From the NCBI GenBank assembly GCA_963693285.1, contig OY848923.1, positions 6,032,920 through 6,096,919 on the forward strand: DNA of 64,000 bases. The letters run 5' to 3'. This stretch comes from Xestospongia muta. Its lineage: Eukaryota > Porifera > Demospongiae > Haplosclerida > Petrosiidae. The notes under the pieces were generated by a model. That model was not told the origin of the DNA and did not search any database. It saw only the letters and a list, made by a program, of their open reading frames with translations. Position 1 is the stretch's first letter, and each line of letters opens with the position of its first letter. Shown in pieces: positions 23,291-35,600 of the stretch. A program made the position numbers and the translations under genes.

Positions 23291-24916
23291 CTTAGTCATG
23301 GTAGGAGTTTTCAATCTGGTAATGATACCTCTCAATTTGGTGATGGTGAGACTTTTCAATCTGGTAGTGAAACTTCTCAATCTGGCAGTGGAACTTCTCC
23401 ATTTGGTGATGGCAATACTTCTCAATCCGGTAATGAGACTACTCAATTTGGTGCTAGAAAAACTTCCCAATCTAGACTGACTTCAGTCCTGGGAGATATT
23501 AACTTACCTAGTTCACAATGGATTGTTCAAGGTCAGGATAGAGACTATATTGCTGTTTGTAAAGTGTCAGATCAACCCTGCTTATCAACACAGTCAATAG
23601 TAGTAACCCATTGTATCATTATCAGAGATGACATGTCATGGAGTCTCTTGGTTCATGGTTCAAATGTTAATGTCAGAAATGTCATGTATTATCAAATATG
23701 CCAAGGAAGATATGTAGTTCATCCTTGCAGCAACTTGTATCTCTGCTAGATATATGTACTGTCTGTCCTGGTCATCCTGATCAAAAGTTTATCCAAATAG
23801 TTGAATCGAAGAAAGGACGACTTATGGCTAAGAATGGACTAGATTTTGTTGCATGAGTCAACGGATTTTCACCTGTCACTCTCAATGGAGAAAGGTATAA
23901 CAAAACTATTCGAATTTCTACTTGTGAGATGTTGGTCCATGATGGAAAGTGTGTTTCCTGTGTGTCCTATTGTGATTCTCTCAGACCTATATACCACAGG
24001 TGGAAAAAACAGAAATCTCTTTCTCCATCACACCGACAATCCACAGAAAGTAAGACAAACATTCGTTGGCTCAGTACACCAGATAAGGCTAAACGATATT
24101 CCAAACTTAGGAACATACTAGATGCAAAGTTAAAAATAGTTAAATGATTAAAGAAGAGATAGCTGTTATCATGGATAAAAACCATGTAATTTTAGACTCC
24201 ACCCTTCAAGCAGATTTCAAATGAATGATGGATGAAATGACTTCTAAAGTACACCAGGATTGTCCAGAGGGATCATTTAAACGAGTTTTTTGGGACCAAC
24301 AGTTGCAAGCCTTCAAGGCCAAAGACACTCGGCAAATCAGAGGTTTATTGTCCAACCTCGAGTTTCCTTATGCTCATTTTGCTACAAGAGGGATTACTGC
24401 TGATTGTCTGTATCCCATTGTTTGGGAAGCAGTACAACATTTAGAATACTGTGGCTTTAATGTGATGGCCTTTTGTTGTGATGGAGCATCTCCGAATAGG
24501 AAGTTTCATAACATGCATCGTACTTCAACAAGCCTTGTATACAAGACACCTAACCCATTTTGTGAAGATCGTGAGATTTTTTTCATATGTGATGTTCCTC
24601 ACCTTATGAAAACCACCAGAAACTGCTGGTTTAACTCATTTGCCAACAAGGAATCACGGGCACTATGGTTAAGTTTCATCATGATTATACACTTGTATAA
24701 ATCTAACACAATTTTTATATAGAAGGATGGTAGATATATTGCTTGGCCTCATGTCATGAAACTCTTGAAGTGTAATCACCTTGCCTCAGGTCTTAGTCTT
24801 GTCCCAAAATTGCGTAAAGATCATGTCTATCTTACTTCGTATTCAAAGATGAAAGTTAATTTGGCTGTACAAGTAAGTCAATATCCTTCTAGTGACCAAT
24901 GGTACTATGTGTATAT

Positions 24917-25404
24917 CAGGGTTGTTGTGATTACAGGATAAAAATAATGATTATAATTACTGATTACTTTCACTGGATAGTAAAAGTAATGATTAAATTA
25001 TTGAATTTTTCTGAAGTAATAATTACAATTACAATTACTTTTCCCTTTGCTACATATAGCCATGTCATTTGTTTCACACAGTGTGACTGCAGTTGATACA
25101 GCTACATTCAGTGGCAAATTACATGTAGTGTTGTCAGTCATGCGACTGCTTAGTGCACAATCCACATTTACACATTGCACTATAATTTATATTATGTGAA
25201 GAATGTTAAACTCACATTTACACACTTGCTTTTATTTATTGTCCAGCAAAAAATGATGACATATTTAACACATTAAACTATAAGGCACTGAATTACTAAT
25301 TGATTACAATTACTTAGTGTAATTACAATTACATTATAATTACTTTGAGATACTGTAATCATTAATAATCATTACAATTACAATTACTGATTACAACAAC
25401 CCTG
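24917..25404. mobile_element. MITE inside the transposase relic
   Basis: Ends CAGGGTTGTTGTGATTACAG (left) and CTGATTACAACAACCCTG (right) are inverted repeats. Flanking octamers GTGTATAT and GTGTGTAT differ at one base, consistent with an 8-bp duplication as made by hAT elements. The inside is rich in degenerate ATTACAATTA repeats and has no gene. It interrupts the transposase between the YSKMKV and ALEYCG segments. Confidence 0.8.
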
Positions 25405-26202
25405 GTGTGTATTAAGGTCTTGAGTTCATCTGTGGCAAATGCCCTTGAATATTGTGGTAAAGATGAGACTGTGGAAATAAGGGCATTCATCAGACTTTTT
25501 GATCGTTTTTTGACTGTTTAAATGTTTGCTGTATCTCTGAAAGTGTTTTAAAGCAAAAGCCAGATCTTCGTCCTTATAAAGATCCAAATGACCCAAGACT
25601 TGTGGTATGTTGAATTAATTATATTGAGTTGTATGATTTGGATATCTTTTAGTGGCTTAAAGATGGATTCCTCAAGTACCTTGATGACTGGAAAATATCT
25701 CTGAAAGAAAGGAAGTGTTTTACCTCTGCTGAAAAGGTCAAAATGCTATTATCCTCACAAATATTAACTGGATTAAAAATAACAGGTACATGTAATTATC
25801 CAAAGTTCATATTGCTGATGTGATTATGCATGTTTTTTTGTAATTATAGTTCGTTCTTTTGTTGAATTGACCAAGCAGCTTCTTTCTGTATCAGGTGTAG
25901 AGTTTGTGCTATTAGAGAAACTCACTCAAGACCGCATTGAAGCATTTTTTGGAAAGCAAAGGGCTGCTGGAGGTCGTTCTGATAACCCCTCTGTAAATCA
26001 ATTTTGTTTAAATACTGTTTCACTACGAGTGCAACACTCTGCTGCATTAGAACCTATTCGTGGTAACTGTGGAAAAAGACAGTGCAGTACAATATCTAAT
26101 GTTAAAGACTTGGAAATACCCCTGCCAAAAAGGCCTCGGAAATCAAAATGATTAAACTCTTATACTTTACCATAATTGTTAATTAGTAACAAAAATTATG
26201 GT

Positions 26203-27274
26203 TCATTTTGATTCATTATGTAGCTTCTTTAGTTGTTTTCTAAAACCCTTTGATTTGGTAGAAACACTCTTGTTGGCTTCCCTATACTGTTCCATTAAGT
26301 TACCAGCTATTGAAAACCCCCTAATAGTTAACCAGAGTCCAATTACTTCTTTCAGTAACTTGACTGCTTCTTCTTCACTCTCAATATCAACAGAAAGTAG
26401 TGTCCAGTAAAATTGCATGAGTTCATCACTTGACACAGTACATATAATTGTTTCCTGCTGGTTACAGGACAAACAGCTACTTCTTTCCAAAGCAATAAGT
26501 AAATGTTGGCGAACCTTGAGCTCAATTTCTTTGAAAAACATGTAAGTTGTATCATTGATTTCAAAAAGTCCTCCTCGATTAACTATTCCTATCCACTTAG
26601 TAGTATATTCCAAAAAATTGCTTTTATCTCCATTAACAGCCATTGCTGATAGACACTCAACCATGCTAACTGATTCAGGATAAAGGCTTCTTTCATACTG
26701 CTTTAGTAATTTAAATGGTACATATCTGGCATCATACCTCAGTATGTTTTCTTTGTCTGCTGATAGAGGAGATACTTCATTTGAATGGTTGCCTGATTCA
26801 TCATTGAGATGACTCATGATCATATTTGAATAGAGCACTTGATTAACTTGCTGGTACACTAATGGGGTTAATGGTGGAATTCCTGCATGTCCAAAAAGAT
26901 CACGCCACATTTTATCAAGGTCACAAAATCTAATGAGTTGGAATGCAGTCCACAATTTTTCTCTCTTTACACTCTTTGAAAGACAAAAGACCTCAGTAGA
27001 AATAGACGAATATAAACATTTCTCCAATACTTTCAAAAGGCTAGAGGCAAATGTATCAAAAACACTGAGACAAGAGTCGTTTCCGTAATAGCTTGTAAAA
27101 CTGTCGGACTTGCTCTTTCGCCATCTTGCTACGATCCACATGTTGAAGGTGATCGCTATCAGTAAGGAAAGAACAAATTGCAGCTCGGACAACACCACTT
27201 GACATTTTGAACATCACGTGACCGTGACAAAGCTTCGCCGCTTTAAACATTCCCGTTATGCAGCGAGATGACAA
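26203..27274 (-). pseudogene. Transposon accessory protein, convergent to the transposase, one frameshift
   Basis: The frame opening at 27274 (MSSRCITGMFK...LRKRLLSQCF) ends near 27057. The following frame carries on from DTFASSLLKVLEKC to KGFRKQLKKLHNESK at 26203. A single extra T in a T-run (27054-27062) separates them, so the two pieces were probably one protein of about 360 residues. Recognisable stretches are RYVPFKLLKQYERSLYPESV and NRGGLFEINDTTYMFFKEIE. I recall similar proteins next to transposases in other marine invertebrates but cannot name a family. It is the best-preserved gene of the element. Confidence 0.6.
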
Positions 27275-28742
27275 TGAACTTTGACCTCACGTGACGACAA
27301 AAGTAGGCAGGACTGACTGACTGACTGATATCTATTATCACTTTTATTATTATAAGGATTGTTGTGCTGGTGTCTTGCACAGAAATTAAAGTTTTGCCTA
27401 TAAGTGATCACTATATACTAGGTTTGCATTATCACTTATTAAGCCAGTTTATTCATTGTTTTGTTATTGCTTTATGTCTAATAGTATTTATATTTTGTTT
27501 AAACTTTTGTTGATTTGTTTATTTCTTTGAAACATTTAAGCAGGACTTACATAGAAAGTGTAAACGTATTCAAAGAAATAAACAAATCAACTTAACAGAA
27601 GTATTATGCAAAATGGAAAGCTATAACAATATATCTCAATAAAGATTATTGCATATTCAGTCCATAATCTCTTTGATTTATTATCATTCCAACATCTATA
27701 GTATTATTTGGCAGTGTTACTTAGTTTGTTAACTCAACCTGGGGCATTTGTAATCATTAATTTAGATGTATTTATGCTACCAGTTCATTTATTAACAAGT
27801 TTTAAATATGGAATTTCAACATGGAGCCTCCACTTCTTTTAATTTAAGTTATAAATAATATTGTTTACAAATTAAGGAAAGTTGAGTCCAGTGTATTGTT
27901 GCTACATAGCAGGTTTGATACAATTCTAATCCTAATTGATTAGTAAATAGTAATCACTAAGTATTTAAAACTAATTGTAATTCTAATTGTAATTATGAAG
28001 TTATTATCTACTGTACATAAGTAGAAAATTTGCAAACTCCTACTATTTTATAACACTTTATCACTATTTAATTTTTATGCTTGAATTGACCAAGAACACA
28101 TATTTTTAACCTATTGACTTTACCGTATCTTTTAAAGGAATTTATATAGTAGAGTAATGACTACAGTAGGAATGACAATATGAAATTCCATATTCAAAAC
28201 TTGTTAATAGATGAACTGGTATCATAAATACATCTAAATTAATGATTACAAATGCCCCAGGTTGAGTTAACAAACTAAGTAACACTGCCAAATAATACTA
28301 TAGATGTTGGAATGATAATAAATCAAAGAGATTATGGACTGAATATGCAATAATCTTTATTGAGATATATTGTCATAGCTTTCCATTTTGCATAATACTT
28401 CTGTTAAGTTGATTTGTTTATTTCATTGAATACGTTTACACTTTCTATGTAAGTCCTGCTTAAATGTTTCAAAGAAATAAACAAATCAACAAAAGTTTAA
28501 ACAAAATATAAATACTATTAGACATAAAGCAATAACAAAACAATGAATAAACTGGCTTAATAAGTGATAATGCAAAACTAGTATATACTGATCACTTATA
28601 GGCAAAACTTTAATTTCTGTGCAAGACACCAGCACAACAATCCTTATAATAATAAAAGTGATAATATATATCAGTCAGTCAGTCCTGCCTACTTTTGTCG
28701 TCACGTGAGGTCAAAGTTCATTGTCATCTCGCTGCATAACGG
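27253..28742. repeat. 1.5-kb foldback with arms of about 565 bp
   Basis: Left arm 27253-27817 and right arm 28181-28742 are nearly perfect reverse complements (for example GGATTGTTGTGCTGGTGTCT on the left, its complement at 28619-28640). The 363-bp spacer has no gene. It lies just inside the right end of the P-like element. The spacer and arms could form a very long hairpin; in transposon terms it is a foldback element or an inverted duplication of the element end. Confidence 0.9.
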
Positions 28743-29258
28743 ATTCTAAACATTCCCGTTTCCAATCCCTCCTCCCTCTCTGTTATCTATGGTGCCTGTT
28801 ACCGGGGTTGTTTTTTTTGAACTCCTATAACTTGGCAACCGAAGCGTTAGCAGCTACCAACATTTAGCAACGAATAGAAAAACATGTGGACTTGACAACA
28901 GTAGTATCAAGAACATCGTCAAGAAAAACAGAAGCTTAAAGGGGGGGGGACATGCCAAAATTCAAAAATATTTTTTTTGCATAAATGTTATCTTTGACAT
29001 ATGCAATTCACCCTAAAAATATTTAAAAATTTTCTAAAAATTGTTATCACTGTTAAAAGCAAGCTTCTTTTCGAAGCTCTTTTAAGGATTCTTCTGAGAT
29101 TACAATGTTCTTCCTAGTAGGGTGGGGCTCCTTGTGACGTCACAAGGGGAACGAATGCTAGCATTGCTAGGTGCAAAGTAATGGCTGAAGACTTTCAATG
29201 CAATGTATCTAGTCGGTAATCCAGCATATTAAGCCTCTCCTACTCTTCTTCTTCTTTC

Positions 29259-29423
29259 GATATGATCGAAAGCAGTGACCCTGCTTCGTGTGTGGAATCT
29301 GACCTCGAGGAAGGCTCTGAGAACATAGTTGTTCCATATCAGTATGAACCAGAGGAAAATGGCACTGAGTCAGAATCTTCAGATGAGTCTCAGAATGATG
29401 GGAGGTTACTAAATACTGAATGA
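29259..29423 (+). pseudogene. Mirror copy of the acidic exon in the left arm
   Basis: The left inverted arm carries the same reading (MIESSDPASC to RLLNTE) on the plus strand, with G-to-T (Ser/Thr) and TGG-to-TGA differences relative to the right arm. No cysteine-rich exon lies downstream in this orientation, so it is a by-product of the long inverted repeat. Confidence 0.75.
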
Positions 29424-29779
29424 TTAGTCTCTTGTGTCAGATTCTGCTATCAAGAGCCACAGAAGTCGTTTCAGCCTTCTCCAAAATTAGTTCAATATTA
29501 GTTCAATAATGTTATTATTTGTTTGTTATGAAAATAATTAATATCATTACTCTTGACTCTAAACTCATTAACTATATGTTAGTCTCATTGAGTTAGTGAT
29601 ACTTGAACCCAACATAATGAGCAGATGGAAACTTTGTCCAAATTTTGTTGTCAACACAGCTAGGTAATACATGTATTTTTCTTCCAACCCAATACCAACA
29701 CCAACTAGTAAACTGTTGATAAGAGATAAATTTGTATTGCCTGTATGTAATGGCTTACTGTAAGTGAGTTCAATAAAAC

Positions 29780-30294
29780 CCTGTACTTACTCATATCCTG
29801 GTTGGTCCTGAATATCATGTGTACCATAATGTTGCCTATAACTGAAATATCCTGCTTGTAATGCTCAAACATTTAGGCAAACAGGTTCAAATCCTTCATG
29901 TTCAGTGATACAGGATATCTGTGCTTGAATCTGGCCTATTTTCTGGATTGTAATGTCTATCTCACAACACCATATGCACTCAGCTACAGTAGGCATGACT
30001 ATACAATGTCCACAGTTACACAGGTAAATTGTATCTATATATAACATAACACAATATTTTGAAGTTAGCTCAGACAGCTCATGTAGCCTTCTTATTCATT
30101 ATTATAGCTGACTAACAGACACAAGAGACTAACCATTCAGTATTTAGTAACCTCCCATCATTCTGAGACTCATCTGAAGATTCTGACTCAGAGCCATTTT
30201 CCTCTGGTTCATACTGATATGGAACAACTATGTTCTCAGAGCCTTCCTCGAGGTCAGATTCCACACACGAAGCAGGGTCACTGCTTTCGATCAT
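29780..30294 (-). pseudogene. P2X7 C-terminal-domain-like transposon protein, interrupted
   Basis: Exon 30112-30294 (MIESSDPASC...VVPYQYEPEENGSE...RLLNTEW) is acidic and Ser-rich. After a short intron the next part (30047 downward) reads LCNCGHCIVMPTVAECIWCC and later ITEHEGFEPVCLN, which are the cysteine-rich signature of the P2RX7 C-terminal domain (C.CG.C..M.....C.CC; 'CIT.H.GFE.VCLN'). A TGA follows where the family usually has Trp-Val-Leu; beyond it YFSYRQHYGTHD continues the match to about 29780. Proteins with this domain are common in invertebrate transposons. It is not a purinergic receptor: no channel domain is present. Confidence 0.7.
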
Positions 30295-30880
30295 ATCGAA
30301 AGAAGAAGAAGAGTAGGAGAGGCTTAATATGCTGGATTACCGACTAGATACATTGCATTGAAAGTCTTCAGCCATTACTTTGCACCTAGCAATGCTAGCA
30401 TTCGTTCCCCCTGTGACGTCACAAGGAGCCCCACCCTACTAGGAAGAACATTGTAATCTCAGAAGAATCCTTAAAAGAGCTTCGAAAAGAAGCTTGCTTT
30501 TAACAGTGATAACAATTTTTAGAAAATTTTTAAATATTTTTAGGGTGAATTGCATATGTCAAAGATAACATTTATGCAAAAAAAACATTTTTGAATTTTG
30601 GCATGTCCCCCCCCCTTTAAAACTCGCAAAAGAGTTTTCAGGCTGCAGAGGTCAAGTGCTGTTTCTCGAAAAGTAAAAAAATTAACGTGGAGATTTTTTA
30701 GTATGTTTTTTTAGTATGTTGTAAACAATCTCAGAGGAATACGATCAACAAGACAGAAGGCCGTTGGTCGAAGCAATCGTCAGAAAAGTTCTGAAAAGTT
30801 TTTCAGGATTGTACATGGACTTGGAGCGAAGTAACGCATTCAGGAAACGTCTCAAAGCACTGAAAAAATTCCTACTAATT

Positions 30881-31166
30881 ACGGAAGCGAAAGGCGGACA
30901 TCCATTTCTACTTCGAATTTCATATACTCTGCTTTGAGGTTTTCCGAAATTATCCAATTTTATTTTGTAGTTTTCCAAAAATATTCCAATTCCAACTATA
31001 TTTTCTATCCTTCGATGGAATATTTAAGAACTAAAATCATATAGCCCCACCCTAACCAGAAACATGTCGCTTCGCTCCATTCTAAGAGACAGTTCGCGGT
31101 GCTCGCTTCACTTTATTGATCGATGGAAAGTAGAATTGGAATTGGATGTCCGCCTTCGGCTTCCGT
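30881..31166. mobile_element. Small MITE-like inverted-repeat element
   Basis: Left ACGGAAGCGAAAGGCGGACA and right end (reverse complement ACGGAAGCCGAAGGCGGACA) bound 286 bp. ACTAAT occurs just outside both ends, a possible short target duplication. It contains no gene. It lies in the gene-free stretch 30625-31740. Confidence 0.6.
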
Positions 31167-31739
31167 AACTAATAAATAATATATCGATTTGTATTTTTAC
31201 TACGGGACGTTTCCAAAGAACACTTCATTTTCAAGTTACAATAAATTTTGTATATGAAATATTGAAACATTTTAAAGCGTCATGTAAAGGCTCAGAGAAA
31301 CATTCATCACGAATCTAGCACTTAATCTTGCTTGGCAATTGAATGATACTATTACTTACTCAGTTACAGCTTCACAGACATGTCAATCAGACTGCAAAGT
31401 ATCCAATAAACGACAAAACTTTTTTCCCTTTGATTGAAGAGAAATGCTGAGTCATCAAACAACCTATTGCAATGTGGATCACGTGATCCATCAATAATTT
31501 GACCACACCTTGTCCAATCTTAAATGTACATGTTACATGCACTCTGCAGTATAGATTTACACTGGGCACTGCAGCGAGGTTAAGCACTTGAGTGCATTAT
31601 TATTATTATAATGCAAACTTCAAATTGGATGAAAGCCATATCAGTAGTAGAGGGACCCTTGCTTTAGAATTTGATGGCAGTAGTGTTTTCTTCAGGTTAG
31701 CAGAACGCATACAAGCGTGTTTGATCATCAATGGCTACT

Positions 31740-32240
31740 CTATATAATACATCAACTAAAGTATATATGTAGTGTTTGTAATTACATGTCAAAGCTTTAG
31801 ATTTAGTTTATATAAGTATTGTAAGTGTCTTTTAAGTAGGTGTGTCCTAATAGTAGCTTGTATAACGTATGGGATACACCCTCTAAATGGATGAATGGAT
31901 GGATGGATTGATGGCAGACAGTTTACATACTTCTTTCATCTCTACCAGTTAATACTGAAGAATTCTGTTGAACAACCTGCTACAGGTAGTGAAGAGGCTC
32001 ACATGTCTGGGAAGAATTGTTGCATCACTGCATGTATGTGTATTAACTAGTTATTAAGTAATATTAATAGTTTGCTTTCTAATTGATAGTGAAGAGAACA
32101 TTCCCTCTTTCTTAGATCAGAAAACAAGAACACTATTGAAGAAATAGCTATAGGAAATTTAGTTGATTATTAGAACTATTATATCAGCCACAGTATAATG
32201 CATATGGACCATTTTTGCTGAAGACATTGAGTTGATTGTA
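31740..32240 (+). pseudogene. Receptor tyrosine-phosphatase relic
   Basis: The stretch aligns with 41395-41730 of P3 and with 53270-53530 joined to 59205-59400 of P4. It holds the first phosphatase-domain exon (from 31951, LILKNSVEQPATGSEEAHMS then a degraded GKN.Y) and breaks off soon after the acceptor of the next exon near 32090. Everything downstream is lost. It occupies the same place relative to K3 as P3 does to K4 and P4 to K5. Confidence 0.75.
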
Positions 32241-32326
32241 TCACAATTTTATTATTAGATAGAAATGTTATGTGCAGCTCATTTAAAATTTTAAAAAATC
32301 AGTTTCAAATAGTATTAACAGTTGTC

Positions 32327-32658
32327 TTATGAATGTGTGAGATCATGTTCTAACTTTCTAGTTATTAAACGAAAAGCTTCTGCTTTCTTTAGTACACCAA
32401 CCAATGTTATCATTGACTGTGGTTGGCTGTAAATAGTAGCTTTGAGAGCTCTCATTAGAGAATGACCTTTCTCTGCATCAGTCTTGTTACTGTCATCAGT
32501 ACAATTATCGTAACAGGTCTCAGTAATCAAGTGTTTACTGTACAGTTCAGCAATAATAGATAACCTGTTGTTAGAGACAGACATTAGTTTTGATAAATCT
32601 GCAAAATATCTTCTAAAACATTTCTTAATATGTTCAGTATTGAGAGTTGTAAATTGAT
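32327..32658 (-). CDS. K3 C-terminal CARD/Death-fold domain
   Basis: The terminal exon encodes about 110 residues: TEHIKKCFRRYFADLSKLM, then LSIIAELYSKHLITETCYDN, HSLMRALKATIYSQPQSM and VLKKAEAFRLITRKLEHDL. The six-helix spacing resembles the K2 CARD, in particular the 'ELYSKHLITE' segment against 'KLYSKEVISE', but overall identity is low. A CARD is the best guess; other Death-fold types are possible. Confidence 0.55.
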
Positions 32659-35600
32659 CTATTGTACCAAAAGACATATATAAAATTACCACATACAGTA
32701 TAGTAGGAAATCAAACCTTGTGTGTCCAGTATTAAATTGTCTTGGTCAGAATCTAAAGATATCATGGCACCTGTTGTTCTATCAGTAGTGTGTTCTTGTG
32801 ACACAATCTGCCCTGTAGTATTTGAGTATAATGATGTAGAATGAATAGAGTCTTACCGAGAGATCGTACAATGTTAATCTTTTGTCCTTTTTCCATTGTT
32901 CCAAATGTTGACTTAATACCTTTTAAAGTAATGCTATATCGAATTACTGGAACAGTACTGCTACTGGGAGTAGCAGATATTGTCACCAAACATGAAGGAA
33001 ACTGTGGAGAAATACTTGCTCCATAAATGTCAACAACTCTTTGACTAATCTGTAAATAAATTCATAATAACACAGAAATTAGGATACATTAATGTTGTGT
33101 ACCCTAGTAGGATGTAAATGTGGACAAAGAGTCCACCCTTGAAAAGAATATTCTTGTTCTTCTCCAAAGATTAGCTCAATATATCCATTCTCTTCCTCAA
33201 ATTGAAAGAATATGTTGATGTCTTTTTCAGCATTTGGAAGTGAAGTGTGTATATACTGTTAAAAATATTATTAAATCAATTATTGACTATAGACCCATTA
33301 CCTTTAGGAGAGCATCAAGATGTTGAGCTACCATGAACTTCATAAGCCATTCAGTTTGATGTTTAACTTCATAGACTACTTGACCAACATATAGGTTGAT
33401 TGGAGATTGTCTTGAGGGCTCACCTATAATAAAAAACATTATAACATTATATGTAGCATAATCATATTTACTATACCTTTATCTGTATATGTCATTTCAG
33501 ATTCCAATATCATTTGTTTTTCTGATCTCAAAATAAATTGAGTGTCAGTATTAACTAGAAATGGTTCATCAACTATATCTGTCATCTCCTGGTCATCACA
33601 ATACCCAAGCAGCCATTTTATTGGTCTCAAGACAGCTTTAACAATTGCTTTCAAGGAAAAGTCAGAGAGCATAATATTACCATATTGAACTCCAGGGTAG
33701 AACTCTCCTCCTTGTTCTAGCTTGAACTGGTAGGGAAGTACAGGTTGATAGAGATCAGCTGTAACAAAACTGAGGTAACTAATGTGTTCTTGTGTCTCTA
33801 AAGATACACAATGTTGAATTGATAACTGGACAGGTTGAAGGAGGGTTCTGGAAACAGAAATGGCATAAACAGCACTGACCAGTGAAGTAGCAGAGGGAAA
33901 CTCAAACTTTCCCCCTACAATTGCTGCAATAGACACTTCACATATTTCTCCAGGAGGTACTGTTCCATGAGGTACATTAATCCTCAAACCATATTCTTCC
34001 CAATTTAATAACTGAGTGTGTTCTCCTTGTATAAAGAATAGTGTTTTACCAGCTATATAAACACCAGTACCATCAAGATACTCTAATTGGTCTAATATAT
34101 AAGATATATTAATATAACGATACAATAGATAATATTACTAACATACCAAGAGAAGGAACAAGATAGTTGAACTGACATTCAACATCTTTGGTAGTCACTG
34201 TACCACCTATATCAGTGGGTATAGCAGATACTTGTGCACTGTCTTCTCCTTTTTCTTGAATTGACAAATCAGTTTGTTTTAGCTCTTCCAAACCTAAAAA
34301 TGACATAGAGAGTAATACATAACAATGTTCAGTGATAAATTTAAAAATTGTTTAAGTAATACAGTAAATATGAAAAATTTATTACAAAAATATATGTCCT
34401 TTAATTATGAGTATTTTCTACAAAATTACTTTTCCAATTAGAAATTAGTTATTATAGTAATGAATAGTGTTATAGTAAAAATTATGTCCAACAGTGTGAG
34501 TAGCTACTAAGAGATATAGTTTAGATTACATGTAAAAATTATATTAATAAAAGCTATAGCATGTGGCTCTCTTTTATATGGATACAAATGTCATGCTTTA
34601 TTTTTCATGATTAAAGTTAACCATGTGAAACATTTTAAAATTTTTAAACTAAACTAGTTACATAGGGTAGATCAAACTACTTACATTTTTGGTATTAATA
34701 AGGAAATGTAATGAGCTACTTATCCATCAATTCACCTATTCATTCATCTGTTTACCTTCCATTGATCCATCCATCATTAGCACATGTAACTTCATTATAG
34801 CTCTTACCAGGAATGACATGTTTCATGTTAAGATGAAGAAGAGCTTCTTTAAGTTGTGTCAATGTACCTCCTTGTAGAGACCATTCCTCTAACAAGTACT
34901 TCATTTGTTCTGTACAATCTCCTTTACTTCTGATATCAGTAAGTACAGACTGATCTATATTAAGTTGAAGACCCAGTTGTTCCCAATACTCTTGTACTGG
35001 TTGTAGAACAACAGCCAGTTTGGGAATATAACTGACAACATCTGATGTGATATGTAAAATAAAGTAATCAACTGTTAATTACAATAATAACTAGTACCTG
35101 TAGTCTTTTGAGAACTCCTGAGTGAGAGTAGTTGATGACTGGTTACCTTAAGTTGTTGTAGTGCATCTTCCTTCTCTTTTAATAGAGTGAGTACTCTACG
35201 ATTTAGTTGAGATATAAAGCTATCCTTGTCTTTTACTAGATCATGTAGTTGTTGTAAGTCATGATGATCACTGGTAGTTGAGACTATAGTATAATGAAAT
35301 GATTGAATTAACACAATAACAACATTCATCATCAATCTCTCAATCCATCTGTCCATTCATCCATACACTATCCATGTATCTATCCATTGACCCTATATAC
35401 ATACATGTACATACATACACATGTACACTCACTCTGTTGATTAGATTGTAGTGTTGTTATAATCTCATCCTTCTTTTGAAGTTGAGCTATATAGTGGTCA
35501 TTCTCTTGTACTATAGTGAAGTAAGTAACAACACTTAGTGAAATACAGTTTGTTTGTTCAATACATGAACAGGTACATGAATTGATTATCATTTGTTTTG

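Larger units (their letters stand above)
22914..26151 (+). pseudogene. P/THAP9-like transposase, degenerate
   Basis: Pieces in order: a basic N-terminus with an AT-hook-like RCVGRPSKIKK (22914-23020); a Ser/Thr-rich tandem repeat (23080-23470); a central part with CPGHPDQKFIQIVE (23755-23880) and YRWKKQ/RWLSTPDKAKRYSKLR-type sequence; then 24225-24722 with CCDGASPNRKFHNMH and VPHLMKTTRNCW, which are the P-transposase signature; LRKDHVYLTSYSKMKVNLA (24800-24870); and LTQDRIEAFFGKQRA at 25920-25970 near the end. The D/G motifs and the 'HL.KT.RN' box are typical of THAP9 and Drosophila P transposases. Stops near 24145 and 24220, a stop near 25520 and an insertion at 24917-25404 disable it. No C2CH THAP finger was found. 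Confidence 0.75.
22353..28788. mobile_element. P-element/THAP9-like transposon, about 6.4 kb, with nested insertions
   Basis: Imperfect inverted ends of about 35 bp (left from 22353 ATAGATAATAGAGATGG and GAGGAGGGATTGGAAACG; right the reverse complement ending at 28788) enclose a plus-strand transposase relic, a minus-strand accessory gene and a large foldback. GTGGCTG and GTGCCTG outside the two ends could be a decayed target duplication. P-superfamily elements give 8-bp duplications, so this fits only approximately. Confidence 0.65.
28940..30617. mobile_element. TTAA-flanked transposon with 500-bp inverted arms
   Basis: Both ends read AGGGGGGGG inward and are preceded by TTAA (28936-28939 and 30618-30621), the target duplication of piggyBac and Kolobok elements. 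Arms 28940-29438 and 30118-30617 are almost identical reverse complements. Each arm contains the same acidic coding exon, so the 5' exon of the gene is present twice, head to head. The 680-bp centre carries the second exon of a minus-strand gene. Confidence 0.85.

Noticed and set aside
27060..27198. Hydrophobic N-terminus MVLSELQFVLSLLIAITF as a signal peptide of the accessory transposon protein
   Set aside because: It is the out-of-frame reading of the real N-terminal part (27274-27057); the frames join at a T-run shift.
29780..30294. A purinergic P2X7 receptor gene
   Set aside because: Only the cysteine-rich C-terminal-type domain is present, inside a TTAA-flanked transposon; there is no channel domain.
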